Translations under genes and position numbers: made by a program
Shown here: positions 23,413 to 31,502 of the stretch, one piece after another
Layout of the letters: each line of letters starts with the position of its first letter
How positions within the stretch are numbered: position 1 is the stretch's first letter
The notes under the pieces: generated by a model
Told to the model about the DNA's origin: nothing
Databases searched by the model: none
Seen by the model: only the letters and a program-made list of their open reading frames with translations
Assembly: GCA_900315565.1 (NCBI GenBank)
Contig: OMZS01000031.1
Span: 1-34,738 of the forward strand
Direction of reading: 5' to 3'
Length of the DNA: 34,738 bases
Source: an uncultured Prevotellaceae bacterium
Lineage (GTDB): Bacteria; Bacteroidota; Bacteroidia; Bacteroidales; Bacteroidaceae

Positions 23413-23429
23413 TTTCTCCGCAGGAGAAA
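23413..23429 (+). promoter_or_regulatory. Hairpin over the ribosome binding region of the AraC-type gene
   Basis: TTTCTCC-GCA-GGAGAAA forms a perfect 7-bp stem with a 3-base loop, followed by AATTTT. The 3' arm contains GGAG, 11 bases before the ATG at 23438, so the stem could hide the ribosome binding site. It could also act as a weak terminator for argF'. Confidence 0.45.
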
Positions 23430-23437
23430 AATTTTAT

Positions 23438-24175
23438 ATGAAAAAACAACAGGCAATCACAAGTGTCTATGTGCTGGCCATCTTCATTCTGATTGGCTTG
23501 ACCATTTTGTTTTACGACGGGCACTACAGCACCGTTACCAAGCGTGTGATGTTTATTGCCACTTGGGTGATTATCACATCGCTCATTTTTGTTGTGCTGC
23601 TTCTCTACAACCACAACCGCGAACTGAAGGAAAACAATAAGAAACTCTACGAGAGCGTGAATCGAAGCATGGAACTTCGCGAGAGAAACATCAGGGTGCG
23701 CCGCGATTTCGAAGACCAGATCAGAAGGCTGGAGGCTGAACTCGCCGAGCTGCGGAGCAACAACGGCCAGACTGCCGAGCAGAGTGACAGACCCAAGTAC
23801 GAGGGCAGCAGTCTCGATGAAAACACGCGCAGCGACCTGGCCGTGAAAATCATCACCGTGCTCGACTCTACCGACGAGATTTTTTCCAGCGAGTTCTCGC
23901 TGAAACGGCTTTCCGAGCTTGTGGGTTCCAACAATCGTTACGTGTCGCAGACCATCAACGAGAGCCTGAACATGAATTTCACCTCGGTGCTCAACACCTA
24001 TCGCATCAAGGAAGCCTGCCGGCGCATGAACGACACTGACAAGTATGGCAGGCAAACCATCGAGGCCATTGCCGAGGGCGTAGGGTTTAAGTCGCGCACC
24101 AGTTTTGTCACCGCTTTCAAGCGTGTAACTGGTGTCACCCCGTCTGAATTTCATAAGCAGGCACTTAGCCGCTAA
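23438..24175 (+). CDS. Membrane-anchored AraC-type regulator
   Basis: This 245-residue protein has two hydrophobic segments (about 8-24 and 40-57) joined by a short hydrophilic loop. A charged coiled-coil stretch (about 60-110, RELKENNKKLYESVNRSMELRERNIRV) follows, then an AraC-type DNA-binding domain at about 125-245. The C-terminal domain has two helix-turn-helix units: EFSLKRLSELVGSNNRYVSQTINE and QTIEAIAEGVGFKSRTSFVTAFKRVTGVTPSEF. Signal input is likely from the membrane or envelope. The gene stands alone between argF' and a putative small RNA, upstream of the A3-B3 module; its target may be that module, but this is inference. Confidence 0.87.
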   Translation: MKKQQAITSVYVLAIFILIGLTILFYDGHYSTVTKRVMFIATWVIITSLIFVVLLLYNHNRELKENNKKLYESVNRSMELRERNIRVRRDFEDQIRRLEAELAELRSNNGQTAEQSDRPKYEGSSLDENTRSDLAVKIITVLDSTDEIFSSEFSLKRLSELVGSNNRYVSQTINESLNMNFTSVLNTYRIKEACRRMNDTDKYGRQTIEAIAEGVGFKSRTSFVTAFKRVTGVTPSEFHKQALSR

Positions 24176-24259
24176 CGGGCAAAAATGTGCAAAAATGCCG
24201 ATGAAATGTAGCTTTTTTTGTTTACATTTATGAATTTGAACAAACCGAAGGGCCTATTT

Positions 24260-24397
24260 CTTGCAGTGTAAAGAATTATGCTTTACCTTTGCAACATCAA
24301 ATAGTAGGACCTTAGGAAATGATATTATAGGTTTTGCAGTAAGTATTAATAAGTAGTAACGCAAAAACGCCCTGAAGTGATTCACGGCGTTTTTTTT
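24260..24397 (+). ncRNA. Putative small RNA or leader (about 100 nt) with its own promoter and terminator
   Basis: A promoter CTTG (24260-24263)-N20-TACCTTTG (24284-24291) predicts a start near 24298. About 70 bases later comes a strong intrinsic terminator: AACGCC (24366-24371) pairs with GGCGTT (24386-24391), with an inner TGAA/TTCA stem, followed by eight T. The roughly 100-nt transcript has no useful reading frame (the only ATG gives three codons). It could also be an attenuated leader of the downstream A3 gene, or simply the terminator of the AraC-type gene with a cryptic promoter. Confidence 0.5.
24366..24397 (+). terminator. Intrinsic terminator upstream of module A3
   Basis: Outer stem AACGCC/GGCGTT, a C-C mismatch, inner stem TGAA/TTCA, loop GTGA, then eight consecutive T residues. 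It is the clearest rho-independent terminator in the window. Confidence 0.85.
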
Positions 24398-24430
24398 GTG
24401 TTTTCATGGTGAAACCTCCAATTTTTGCTG

Positions 24431-24438
24431 TATCTTTG
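24431..24438 (+). promoter_or_regulatory. -7 promoter element of module A3
   Basis: TATCTTTG lies 23 bases before the A3 ATG at 24462. This sets a transcription start downstream of the longer frame's ATG at 24396, so the shorter protein start is right. No clear TTTG is seen 20 bases upstream. Confidence 0.6.
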
Positions 24439-24461
24439 CATCCGGTAAATGCTATTTCGGA

Positions 24462-25856
24462 ATGAAACAGACGCTGTCACGATATTATGTTTTTGCAGTC
24501 ATTGCCCTCTGGGCGGTGCTGTGCTTCGTGTTTTTCCAGTTTTTCTATCCCTACCATTTCTTTTATAAGGAGCAAAACCAGCTGTTTCTGATGACCAGCG
24601 ACTGGCTCATCACTTATTTCGACCGAATGGGCTGGCTGGCACGCATGGCCGGCGAATTTCTGACGCAGTTTTACTATTATCTTTTTGCTGGGGCTGCCAT
24701 TCTGACGGTGGTGCTCACTGTGCTCTGCACTGCTCTCTTCCTGTTGTTGAGGCGGGCAGGGGTGAACCGCCATGTGGCCTTGGCCGTTGCATTGCTGGTG
24801 ACTACGGTGGAGGCTGTGTTTCACCTGCACCACAGTTTTCCGCTCTCGGCCACGTTTTCGCTGTTGGGGTGGGTGCTGGTGCTCATGCTGGTGTTTCCGT
24901 TTAAGAAAAGGTTGGGGACGCTCGTCGGAGTCCTACTTCTGCCCGTCGCCGCCTGGCTCTTCGGTGTGCCGCAGCTGGGCAAGCTGCGTGGCCCCGATTG
25001 GTATGTTGAGCGGCAGCTGGCCGTGGATTGCGAATATTACTTTGGTCATTGGGACAAGGTGCTCAGCCTGGTGGAGCAAGATGCCGCGCGCACACCCGAA
25101 ATGAAGTTCTTTTACAATTTGGTGCAGGCGCAGCGCGGGCAGCTGCCCGAAGTGCTGCTGCGGTTCGACCAGCCCGAGCTGGGAACCTTCTATGCCATTG
25201 GCCCCGACACGCCCCTGATGACCATCAAGAACATGAACGAGCTCTACTGGGCGCTGGGCGACATGACTTACACTGAGCGGGCAGCCATGATGGCCAACGT
25301 GTTTTCGCCCGACAACCGCAACGTGCGCATGATGAAGCGGCTGGCCGAATGCAACATGGTGAGCGGCGATACCGCTGCGGCCAAAAAGTATTTGGGCATA
25401 CTCAGCAGCACGCTCGTTTTTCGCAAATGGGCCGAAAATGCGCCCAAGACAGTCTTTTATGCTGAGAAAGCCCGTTACAACAACCAGAAAGACACAGTGT
25501 CGCTGGGCGACAATGCCCATAACATCATGATGCAGCTGCTCGACTCTAATCCCGAAAACAACGTGGCACTCGACTACATTCTGTGCAGCAATCTGCTGCT
25601 CAAGGACGTGCAGAACTTTAAGCGCGATTACGACCGTTACTGCACCGAGCGTCCCCGCCCCAATAAACTCTATCAGGAGGCCCTCTGCATCTGGCTCGCT
25701 GCCAGCGAGGCCGATGAGGCCGAATGGCAGCGCTACATCAAGAGCGCCGACGTGATGCAGCGTTTCGCCCAGTACAACGAGCAACGGGGCAACCCGCGCT
25801 TCAAGGGCACATACTGGTATTATTTTGACAAAGCAACAACTCCGAAGGTACAATGA
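24462..25856 (+). CDS. Module A3: shorter polytopic membrane protein with TPR-like domain
   Basis: With the start at 24462 (MKQTLSRYY) this is a 464-residue protein; the frame is open from 24396, but the promoter falls inside that extension. Hydrophobic segments occupy about residues 8-170, preceded after the first by the conserved FFYKEQNQLFLMTS motif. The soluble domain begins about residue 175 and carries NMVSGDTAAAKKYLGILSSTLVFRKWA, equivalent to the NTLFYxxWA block in A1 and A2. It ends GTYWYYFDKA like A2's tail. It has fewer membrane segments than A1/A2 (roughly five). Its stop overlaps the B3 start (ATGA), which confirms the A-B pairing. Function is unknown. Confidence 0.7.
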   Translation: MKQTLSRYYVFAVIALWAVLCFVFFQFFYPYHFFYKEQNQLFLMTSDWLITYFDRMGWLARMAGEFLTQFYYYLFAGAAILTVVLTVLCTALFLLLRRAGVNRHVALAVALLVTTVEAVFHLHHSFPLSATFSLLGWVLVLMLVFPFKKRLGTLVGVLLLPVAAWLFGVPQLGKLRGPDWYVERQLAVDCEYYFGHWDKVLSLVEQDAARTPEMKFFYNLVQAQRGQLPEVLLRFDQPELGTFYAIGPDTPLMTIKNMNELYWALGDMTYTERAAMMANVFSPDNRNVRMMKRLAECNMVSGDTAAAKKYLGILSSTLVFRKWAENAPKTVFYAEKARYNNQKDTVSLGDNAHNIMMQLLDSNPENNVALDYILCSNLLLKDVQNFKRDYDRYCTERPRPNKLYQEALCIWLAASEADEAEWQRYIKSADVMQRFAQYNEQRGNPRFKGTYWYYFDKATTPKVQ

Positions 25857-27322
25857 ACAAAACCGTCATACTTCTCCTGCTGGCCATCTTTGCCCTGGCC
25901 TCATGTACACCCACCCCCAAGAACGTACGCACAAGCAACGCGCTGCCGCCTGTCTATCCCGACTATGCCGACATAACCATCCCCGTGAACATTGCGCCGC
26001 TGAACTTTCTGGTGCGTGGGGCTGAGGCCGTCAGTGTGGTGGCTGCCGGCGTGACGGTAAGCAACCGTGGCGAGGAGGTGACGTTCACGGAGAGAGAATG
26101 GCGCCGACTCTTGGAGCAGAACAAGGAAATCACAGTGACGGTGACAGCACTCATGAACGGCCAGTGGACGCAGTACAAGCCGTTCAGTTGGCACGTAGTA
26201 GCCGACCGCATTGACCACTATCTCACCTACCGCCTCATTGAACCCGACTACGAGGTGTTCAGCCATCTCAGCCTGCAAGAACGCTGTGTTGAGAACTTCG
26301 ACGAGCGCCCCATCTGCCACCACGAGCAGGTGGGCAACCGTTGCATGAACTGCCATGCCTATGCCAGCCAGAACCCCAACCTGAGCATGCTCTACGTGCG
26401 CGGCGAGGGTGGGGGAGCCATTCTCAACCGCGACGGACAGTTGCACAAGCTCAACCTGAAGACTTCCGACATGGCCTCGGGCAGCGTTTACTACTCGTTC
26501 AGTCCCAACGGCCGCTATCTGGTGTTCTCTACTAACAACATCATTCCCGCTTTCCACTCCAAGCCCAGCAAACGGCTCGAGGTGTATGATGCCGTGTCGG
26601 ATGTGTATGTGGCCGACCTGCAAGAAAACCGCATCTTCACCTCGCCGCTGCTTGCCGACAGCACGGCTTTTGAGACCTTTCCCACTTTTGCCCCCGACGG
26701 CAAGCGCATCTATTTCTGTGCCGCGCCGCGCGTCAGTCTGCCAGGACAGCTGAACGAGTTGCAGTACAGTCTGGTGAGCATAGGCTTCGACCAGCTGACG
26801 GGCACGCTCGGCACCAGCCTCGACACCCTTGTCAACGCCCGGCGCCCACAGCCCGATGCCCAGCGCTCGCGGCTCACTTCGGTCTGCCACCCACGTGTAA
26901 GCCCCGACGGCAAGTACATGCTCTACACCGTTGCCCACTATGGCACTTTCCCCATCTGGCACCCCGAGGCCGACCAGCAGCTCATGAACTTGCAGACGCG
27001 CCAGACGGTGTCTCTCGCCAGGGTCAACAGTCCGCGCAGCGATACCTATCACAGCTGGTCGTCGAACAGCCGCTGGTTTGTTTTCGCTTCCAAACGCGAC
27101 GACGGACTCTACGGGAAACCCTATTTCTGCTACATCGACCGCCAGGGAAGGGCTCACAAGCCTTTCTGTCTGCCGCAGAGGCACCCTTCGTTCTACGACC
27201 ATTGCCTCAAGTCGTTTAACGTGCCCGAGCTGGGGCGCGGGCCGCTGCCCTTTACCGCAGCCGACGTGGCCAATGCCATGCGCCGCGATGCCGAAACGTT
27301 TCAGTCTGCTCACCATGAATAA
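25853..27322 (+). CDS. Module B3: CxxCH lipoprotein with TolB-like propeller
   Basis: This 489-residue protein is the third B member. The lipobox is ALASC (Cys18). The N-terminal domain starts LPPVYPDYADITIP. The heme-type motif CMNCH is at 164-168. Propeller blades include FSPNGRYLVF, FAPDGKRIYF, VSPDGKYMLY and YHSWSSNSRWFVFASKRDDG, and the C-terminal FCLPQRHP corresponds to FMLPQRNP in B1/B2. It is more diverged than B1 and B2 are from each other. Translation is coupled to A3 (ATGA overlap) and the AraC-type gene follows 15 bp later. Attachment of heme by a Ccm system is unproven; the conservation of CxxCH in all three copies supports it. Confidence 0.78.
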   Translation: MNKTVILLLLAIFALASCTPTPKNVRTSNALPPVYPDYADITIPVNIAPLNFLVRGAEAVSVVAAGVTVSNRGEEVTFTEREWRRLLEQNKEITVTVTALMNGQWTQYKPFSWHVVADRIDHYLTYRLIEPDYEVFSHLSLQERCVENFDERPICHHEQVGNRCMNCHAYASQNPNLSMLYVRGEGGGAILNRDGQLHKLNLKTSDMASGSVYYSFSPNGRYLVFSTNNIIPAFHSKPSKRLEVYDAVSDVYVADLQENRIFTSPLLADSTAFETFPTFAPDGKRIYFCAAPRVSLPGQLNELQYSLVSIGFDQLTGTLGTSLDTLVNARRPQPDAQRSRLTSVCHPRVSPDGKYMLYTVAHYGTFPIWHPEADQQLMNLQTRQTVSLARVNSPRSDTYHSWSSNSRWFVFASKRDDGLYGKPYFCYIDRQGRAHKPFCLPQRHPSFYDHCLKSFNVPELGRGPLPFTAADVANAMRRDAETFQSAHHE

Positions 27323-27337
27323 TCAACGGTTGGAAAA

Positions 27338-28486
27338 ATGATGACCCTCTTTCACTCCCTGCTTACTGCCTACATGCTGCCGGGGCTGATACTGGCCTTC
27401 GGACTGTGTTTCTTCTTTGTGGTGGTACCCTTTCGCAGGGGACTGGGCGGTTACCGTATGGCCCGCCGCATGATGGGCTGTGCCTATTTGGTGTGCTTTG
27501 CTGCCCTCGTGGCCGAGGCCATCACCCAGAAGCCCTCTGCACCCACCGCCTCGCAGCAGATACTCATGGTGGCCATCGCCATTTTGCAGGCGTTTTTCTT
27601 TACATACGCCCTCGTAACGCTCATCGACGTGCGTTTTTTCACGTGGCGGCGCTTCTGGCGCGAAACAGTGGTGGTGACGCTGCCTGTCATGGCTGCCCTC
27701 GTCGTTGCTTTCGCCTTCAACGGCCAGTATGCCGATGCCGCCTTTCGGCTGCTTGCCCTTTTCTATATGGGCAAGCTCGTGGGCTACGTTTTTCTCTTTC
27801 GCCGTCACTACCGTGGCTACGAGCTACGCATGGCCGACTACTTCTCCGACGACGAGCGCCAGCGGCTGTTGTGGGTGAAACGGTCGTTCTACGCGTCGCT
27901 GGCCATGGGTGTCCTGGCTCTGTTCTATGCACTTTTTTCTGCCATTCCATCGGCATCTGCCGTACTTTCTTTGCTCTTCACGCTCGTCATGACCGCCTAC
28001 TATGCCGTGTTTGCCATTCGTTTTGTCAACTACGCTTTTTCGTTCCAGCAGATTGAGGTGGCCATGCTCGACGATCCGCTTCCGGTTGCCCATGATGCCG
28101 AAAACTCTCCCTCGCTCCCTTCGGTTTCTCCCCTCACCCCTTCTCCCAAAAAGAATACCGAAGAGCATTCGCTCATTGACCGTCTCGACAGCCTGATGAC
28201 CGAAAAACGGCTCTATGCCAACCCCAATCTCACCATCGAAGAGCTGGCCGTGCTGGTGGGTGAGTCGCATCGAGCGGTGTCGGCGGCCATCAACTCGTAC
28301 CTGCACACCAATTTCAAGTCGTGGGTGAACGACTACCGCGTTGCCGAGGCACGGCGGCTCATTGAAGACCGTTTCCTCGATAGTCACACCACCGATGCCC
28401 TTGCCACCACAGTGGGCTTTGCCAACCGCGTTAGTTTCTATCGTGTGTTCAAGAAGGTCACCGGCTGTTCGCCCACCGGATATTAG
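27338..28486 (+). CDS. Polytopic membrane AraC-type regulator, linked to module A3-B3
   Basis: This 382-residue protein has about seven hydrophobic segments in residues 8-235 and an AraC-type DNA-binding domain in the C-terminal 100 residues. The domain has NLTIEELAVLVGESHRAVSAAINSYLHTNFKSWVNDYRVAEARRLIEDRF and TTVGFANRVSFYRVFKKVTGCSPTGY. The latter ends just at the end of the usual AraC fold. A Ser/Pro-rich linker joins the halves at about 250-275. The gene begins 15 bp after B3 in the same direction, so it is probably in the same operon. It may sense an envelope signal and control the module, as known for membrane-bound AraC-type proteins in Bacteroidetes in general; direct evidence is absent. 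Confidence 0.87.
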   Translation: MMTLFHSLLTAYMLPGLILAFGLCFFFVVVPFRRGLGGYRMARRMMGCAYLVCFAALVAEAITQKPSAPTASQQILMVAIAILQAFFFTYALVTLIDVRFFTWRRFWRETVVVTLPVMAALVVAFAFNGQYADAAFRLLALFYMGKLVGYVFLFRRHYRGYELRMADYFSDDERQRLLWVKRSFYASLAMGVLALFYALFSAIPSASAVLSLLFTLVMTAYYAVFAIRFVNYAFSFQQIEVAMLDDPLPVAHDAENSPSLPSVSPLTPSPKKNTEEHSLIDRLDSLMTEKRLYANPNLTIEELAVLVGESHRAVSAAINSYLHTNFKSWVNDYRVAEARRLIEDRFLDSHTTDALATTVGFANRVSFYRVFKKVTGCSPTGY

Positions 28487-28536
28487 TCTCTCAGCGTACC
28501 CCTGAGGGGGGTAATTGTCACCTTTTAGGGTATTTG

Positions 28537-28564
28537 TTGTTACATTTTGCACGTTTTGTAACAA
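28537..28564. promoter_or_regulatory. Inverted repeat upstream of the LRR protein gene (possible operator)
   Basis: TTGTTACA (28537-28544) and TGTAACAA (28557-28564) are perfect inverted copies with 20 bp between arm starts, about two helical turns. This spacing suits a dimeric DNA-binding protein. It lies about 40 bases upstream of the -7 element. The factor is unknown. Confidence 0.45.
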
Positions 28565-28604
28565 GAAAGAGTGGCAAAAAAACCGTTAGCCCCTGTTTTT
28601 TTTG

Positions 28605-28612
28605 TATTTTTG
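28605..28612 (+). promoter_or_regulatory. -7 promoter element of the LRR protein gene
   Basis: TATTTTTG matches TAnnTTTG, followed by a leader of about 100 nt before the start codon at 28722. No TTTG is found 20 bases upstream. Confidence 0.5.
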
Positions 28613-28721
28613 CAATGTTAATAATCTTTTTAGCGAAGCATTAGTCACTCTAGTACACGTTAAAGCCATCGTGGTGTTTAAAATGCGAAAGATTAATATA
28701 TAACATAAAAATACATCTATC

Positions 28722-31451
28722 ATGAAAACAAAAATTTTACTTTCGTTTTTCGCGCTGCTGGCAGTGACGGCAAGCGCACAGTGTCCAGACGACAACCATC
28801 CGCACCTGATTGACCTCGGGCTGCCCAGCGGCACCAAGTGGGCCTGCTGCAACGTGGGAGCTAATAAGCCCGATGATGATGGCACACTCTACGCCTGGGG
28901 AGAGACAGATGTAAAGTACGGTGCTTACGACTGGAGCACATATCTCTATCGCGGTGACGAGGAACCCATCTGTCAGGACATTGGCAACAACATTGCCGGC
29001 ACCGAGTACGATGTTGCGCGGGTTGTTGGAGCAAGGTTCAACATGCCCACCAAGGCGCAATTTGAAGAACTCATGCAGAATTGCACACATGAGTTTACAA
29101 GTTTAAATAATCATTGGGGCGTCAAGTTCACAGCCCCCAACGGAGCATTTGTCTTTTTGCGAGGGGCGGGAAGTATAACTAATAACGAGCATGCTCTAGG
29201 ATTTGGTTGCTACTGGTGTTCCGACCTGGACAGCGAAGGAAACAGCCAGTATCTGTTCTTTGGTATTTCTGACAATAAAGAAACAATAGAGTTTAGAATT
29301 TCAGAGCGCTGGAGTGGCATTTCTGTGCGTGCGGTGGAGGGTGCCCTTTCACCTGATGACATCCTTATTGATGAGGAACACTTTCCTGATGAAAATTTCC
29401 GTAACTATTTTCTTCTTGACACTTCAATAGGAAAAGACGGAGTGCTTACATCAACGGAACGAAACCAAATAACACTCTTAGCTCCAATTAATAGGGGTAT
29501 TTCCTCATTGCAAGGAATCGAGTATTTCCCCAATTTGGAAAAGTTGCATTGCGATAAAAACAAGCTGACATCACTCGATGTCTCAATGCTAACCAAACTC
29601 GAACTGCTTAGCTGCTATCAAAACCAGCTGACAACGCTCGATGTGTCGCAGAACCCAGCGCTTAGAGGACTACAATGTTTCGAAAACCAATTGACAACAC
29701 TCGATGTTAAGCAGGCTACAGCGCTACAAAATCTTTACTGCTACAAAAACCAGCTGACGTCACTCGATTTGTCGAAGAACACAGCGCTGGAAAATCTTTA
29801 CTGCAACGACAACCAGCTTGCGTCACTCGTTTTTTCGCAGAACACAGCACTAAAATCTATTTTCTGCGAAGATAACCAGCTGGTGTCACTCGATGTGTCG
29901 CAGGCTACAGCGCTACAAAAACTTCACTGCTACAATAACCAGCTGGTGTCACTCGATGTGTCGCAGGCTACAGCACTGGGAACTCTTTACTGCTACAATA
30001 ACCAGCTGACATCACTCAACGTATCGCATAACCCTGCGCTGGAAGTTCTTTACTGCGATGATAACCAGCTGACGACGCTCGATGTGTCGCAGGCTACAGC
30101 ACTGGGAACTCTTTACTGCTACAATAACCAGCTGACGTCACTCGATGTGTCGCAGGCTACAGCACTGGGAACTCTTTACTGCTACAATAACCAGCTAACG
30201 TCACTCGATGTTTCACATAACACAGAGCTGGGAACTCTTCTCTGCTACAATAACCAGCTGACGACACTCGATGTTTCGCATAACTCAGAGCTACAATATC
30301 TTTACTGCCACGATAACCAGCTAATGTCACTTGATTTGTCGAAAAACACAGCGCTGACAAAAGTTTATTGTTATTACAACCAGATAAGAGGAGCAAATAT
30401 GGATGCGCTGGTAGAGAGCCTTCCAACCATGGAAGAAGGCCAATATGGATATCTCTATGTCTTTGTTGAAGCAGCATATGAGGGCAATTTCTTGATGAAA
30501 GCCCAGGTGGATGCAGCTAAAGGGAAAGGGTGGTATGCAGCATTCTGGCCGGAAGTAAATGAAGATAATAAATGGTATTTATACGAAGGTCACAGCCACG
30601 AGCTGGAATGCGTGGAACCTGTCGCACCAGGCTGCGAGACTCCTGGCACTGCTGAATACTGGACGTGTAATTACAAGTACTGCGGCATGATGTTTGCCGA
30701 CGAGAATGGTGAGGAAGAAATAGATGCTCCCATGGAGATTCCGGCAACGGGCCATATATGGGGCGAATGGCAGGTGACCCGCGATGCTGAGCCCGGCAGC
30801 CCGGGCGAGCAGACCATGACCTGCGAGATAGATCCGTCGCACCAGCAAACAAGACCCATCTACGCTGTCACCGTCACCGGCGGCACAGCATCGGTCACAC
30901 AGGCTGCCGAGGGCGAGACTGTCACCGTGACAGCCGACGAAGACGGCGGCGACTTCAGAATGTGGAATGTCGTGCAGGGCGATGTGACCATCGACGAAAC
31001 AGCTACGATAGTGACCTTCGATATGCCTCGCAATGAAGTAGAGCTTGAGGCCCTCTTCATCCAGCAGGCCGGCCTGAGCTTCGAGCAGGATGAGTTTGAT
31101 GCCGATATGGCAGAGACATTCGTCGCTCCGGAGCTGGACAACCCCAACGCACTGGACGTGACCTATGCGAGCAGCGACGAGAGCGTGGCCACTGTTGATG
31201 CTGCCACCGGCGAGGTGACGCTCGTAGGCGAAGGCGATGTGGTCATCACTGCCACGTTTGAGGGCGACGATGCCTTCTATGCCGGTGATGCCTCTTATAC
31301 CATCCATGTGACCGACACCACTGGCATCAGCACATGGGGCAACGACGCCACCCTCGACAACAAGCCACTCTACAACCTCCGTGGCCAGCGCGCAAGGCGT
31401 ACCGACAAGGGTGTCATCATCCGCCAGGGCAAAAAGGTGCTGCGCAAGTAG
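28722..31451 (+). CDS. Secreted leucine-rich repeat protein with FISUMP-like N-terminus and Ig-like C-terminus
   Basis: This 909-residue exported protein has a signal peptide at 1-19. A domain at about 28-205 starts HLIDLGLPSGTKWACCNVG and ends SGISVRAVEG, as in Fibrobacter-type (FISUMP) domains. A short DDILIDEEHFPDENFRNYF segment with an EF-hand-like DTSIGKDGV turn precedes an LRR array at 272-560: 13 full units of 21 residues, pattern LxxLxCxxNQLTSLDVSxxTA, plus a degenerate 14th. Then come a Cys/His-containing segment with GHSHELECVEP and WTCNYKYCG, a Big-like domain with VTVTGGTASVTQAAEG and ATVDAATGEVTLVGEGDVVITATF, and a C-terminal tail YNLRGQRARRTDKGVIIRQGKKVLRK. The tail resembles Bacteroidales type IX or surface sorting ends. 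Likely surface adhesin or binding protein. Confidence 0.8.
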   Translation: MKTKILLSFFALLAVTASAQCPDDNHPHLIDLGLPSGTKWACCNVGANKPDDDGTLYAWGETDVKYGAYDWSTYLYRGDEEPICQDIGNNIAGTEYDVARVVGARFNMPTKAQFEELMQNCTHEFTSLNNHWGVKFTAPNGAFVFLRGAGSITNNEHALGFGCYWCSDLDSEGNSQYLFFGISDNKETIEFRISERWSGISVRAVEGALSPDDILIDEEHFPDENFRNYFLLDTSIGKDGVLTSTERNQITLLAPINRGISSLQGIEYFPNLEKLHCDKNKLTSLDVSMLTKLELLSCYQNQLTTLDVSQNPALRGLQCFENQLTTLDVKQATALQNLYCYKNQLTSLDLSKNTALENLYCNDNQLASLVFSQNTALKSIFCEDNQLVSLDVSQATALQKLHCYNNQLVSLDVSQATALGTLYCYNNQLTSLNVSHNPALEVLYCDDNQLTTLDVSQATALGTLYCYNNQLTSLDVSQATALGTLYCYNNQLTSLDVSHNTELGTLLCYNNQLTTLDVSHNSELQYLYCHDNQLMSLDLSKNTALTKVYCYYNQIRGANMDALVESLPTMEEGQYGYLYVFVEAAYEGNFLMKAQVDAAKGKGWYAAFWPEVNEDNKWYLYEGHSHELECVEPVAPGCETPGTAEYWTCNYKYCGMMFADENGEEEIDAPMEIPATGHIWGEWQVTRDAEPGSPGEQTMTCEIDPSHQQTRPIYAVTVTGGTASVTQAAEGETVTVTADEDGGDFRMWNVVQGDVTIDETATIVTFDMPRNEVELEALFIQQAGLSFEQDEFDADMAETFVAPELDNPNALDVTYASSDESVATVDAATGEVTLVGEGDVVITATFEGDDAFYAGDASYTIHVTDTTGISTWGNDATLDNKPLYNLRGQRARRTDKGVIIRQGKKVLRK
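29535..30416 (+). repeat. 63-bp LRR coding repeats (14 units)
   Basis: Fourteen tandem 63-bp units start at 29535. Units 7-11 (from about 29913) are nearly identical at the DNA level, for example sharing CTGGGAACTCTTTACTGC and TACAATAACCAGCTGACG. Such arrays can gain or lose units by recombination without breaking the frame. Confidence 0.85.
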
Positions 31452-31453
31452 CA

Positions 31454-31472
31454 CCTCGCCCCGAGGCTCTTT
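31454..31472 (+). terminator. Weak hairpin after the LRR protein gene
   Basis: CCTCG-CCC-CGAGG, a 5-bp stem, is followed by CTCTTTTCT. The T-run is broken, so termination would be partial. The next gene starts 31 bp later with no TAnnTTTG element in between, so the two may be co-transcribed. Confidence 0.35.
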
Positions 31473-31502
31473 TCTAAAAAACAAAACGAAAGGTTTTCTG
31501 TT

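Noticed and set aside
24260-24397. Identity with a named RNA family (for example Bacteroidales-1 RNA)
   Set aside because: Promoter-terminator layout is similar, but I could not match conserved bases, and there is no L20 gene next to it, which is where that RNA is often found.
24396-24461. Upstream start for module A3 (22 extra residues)
   Set aside because: The TATCTTTG promoter element at 24431-24438 lies inside this extension, and the terminator just before it reaches 24397; A1/A2 also begin with the membrane segment directly.
28487-28530. Possible terminator after the AraC-type gene (CCCCTGAGGGGGG)
   Set aside because: The stem is only four pairs and is not followed by a T-run; not enough to call.
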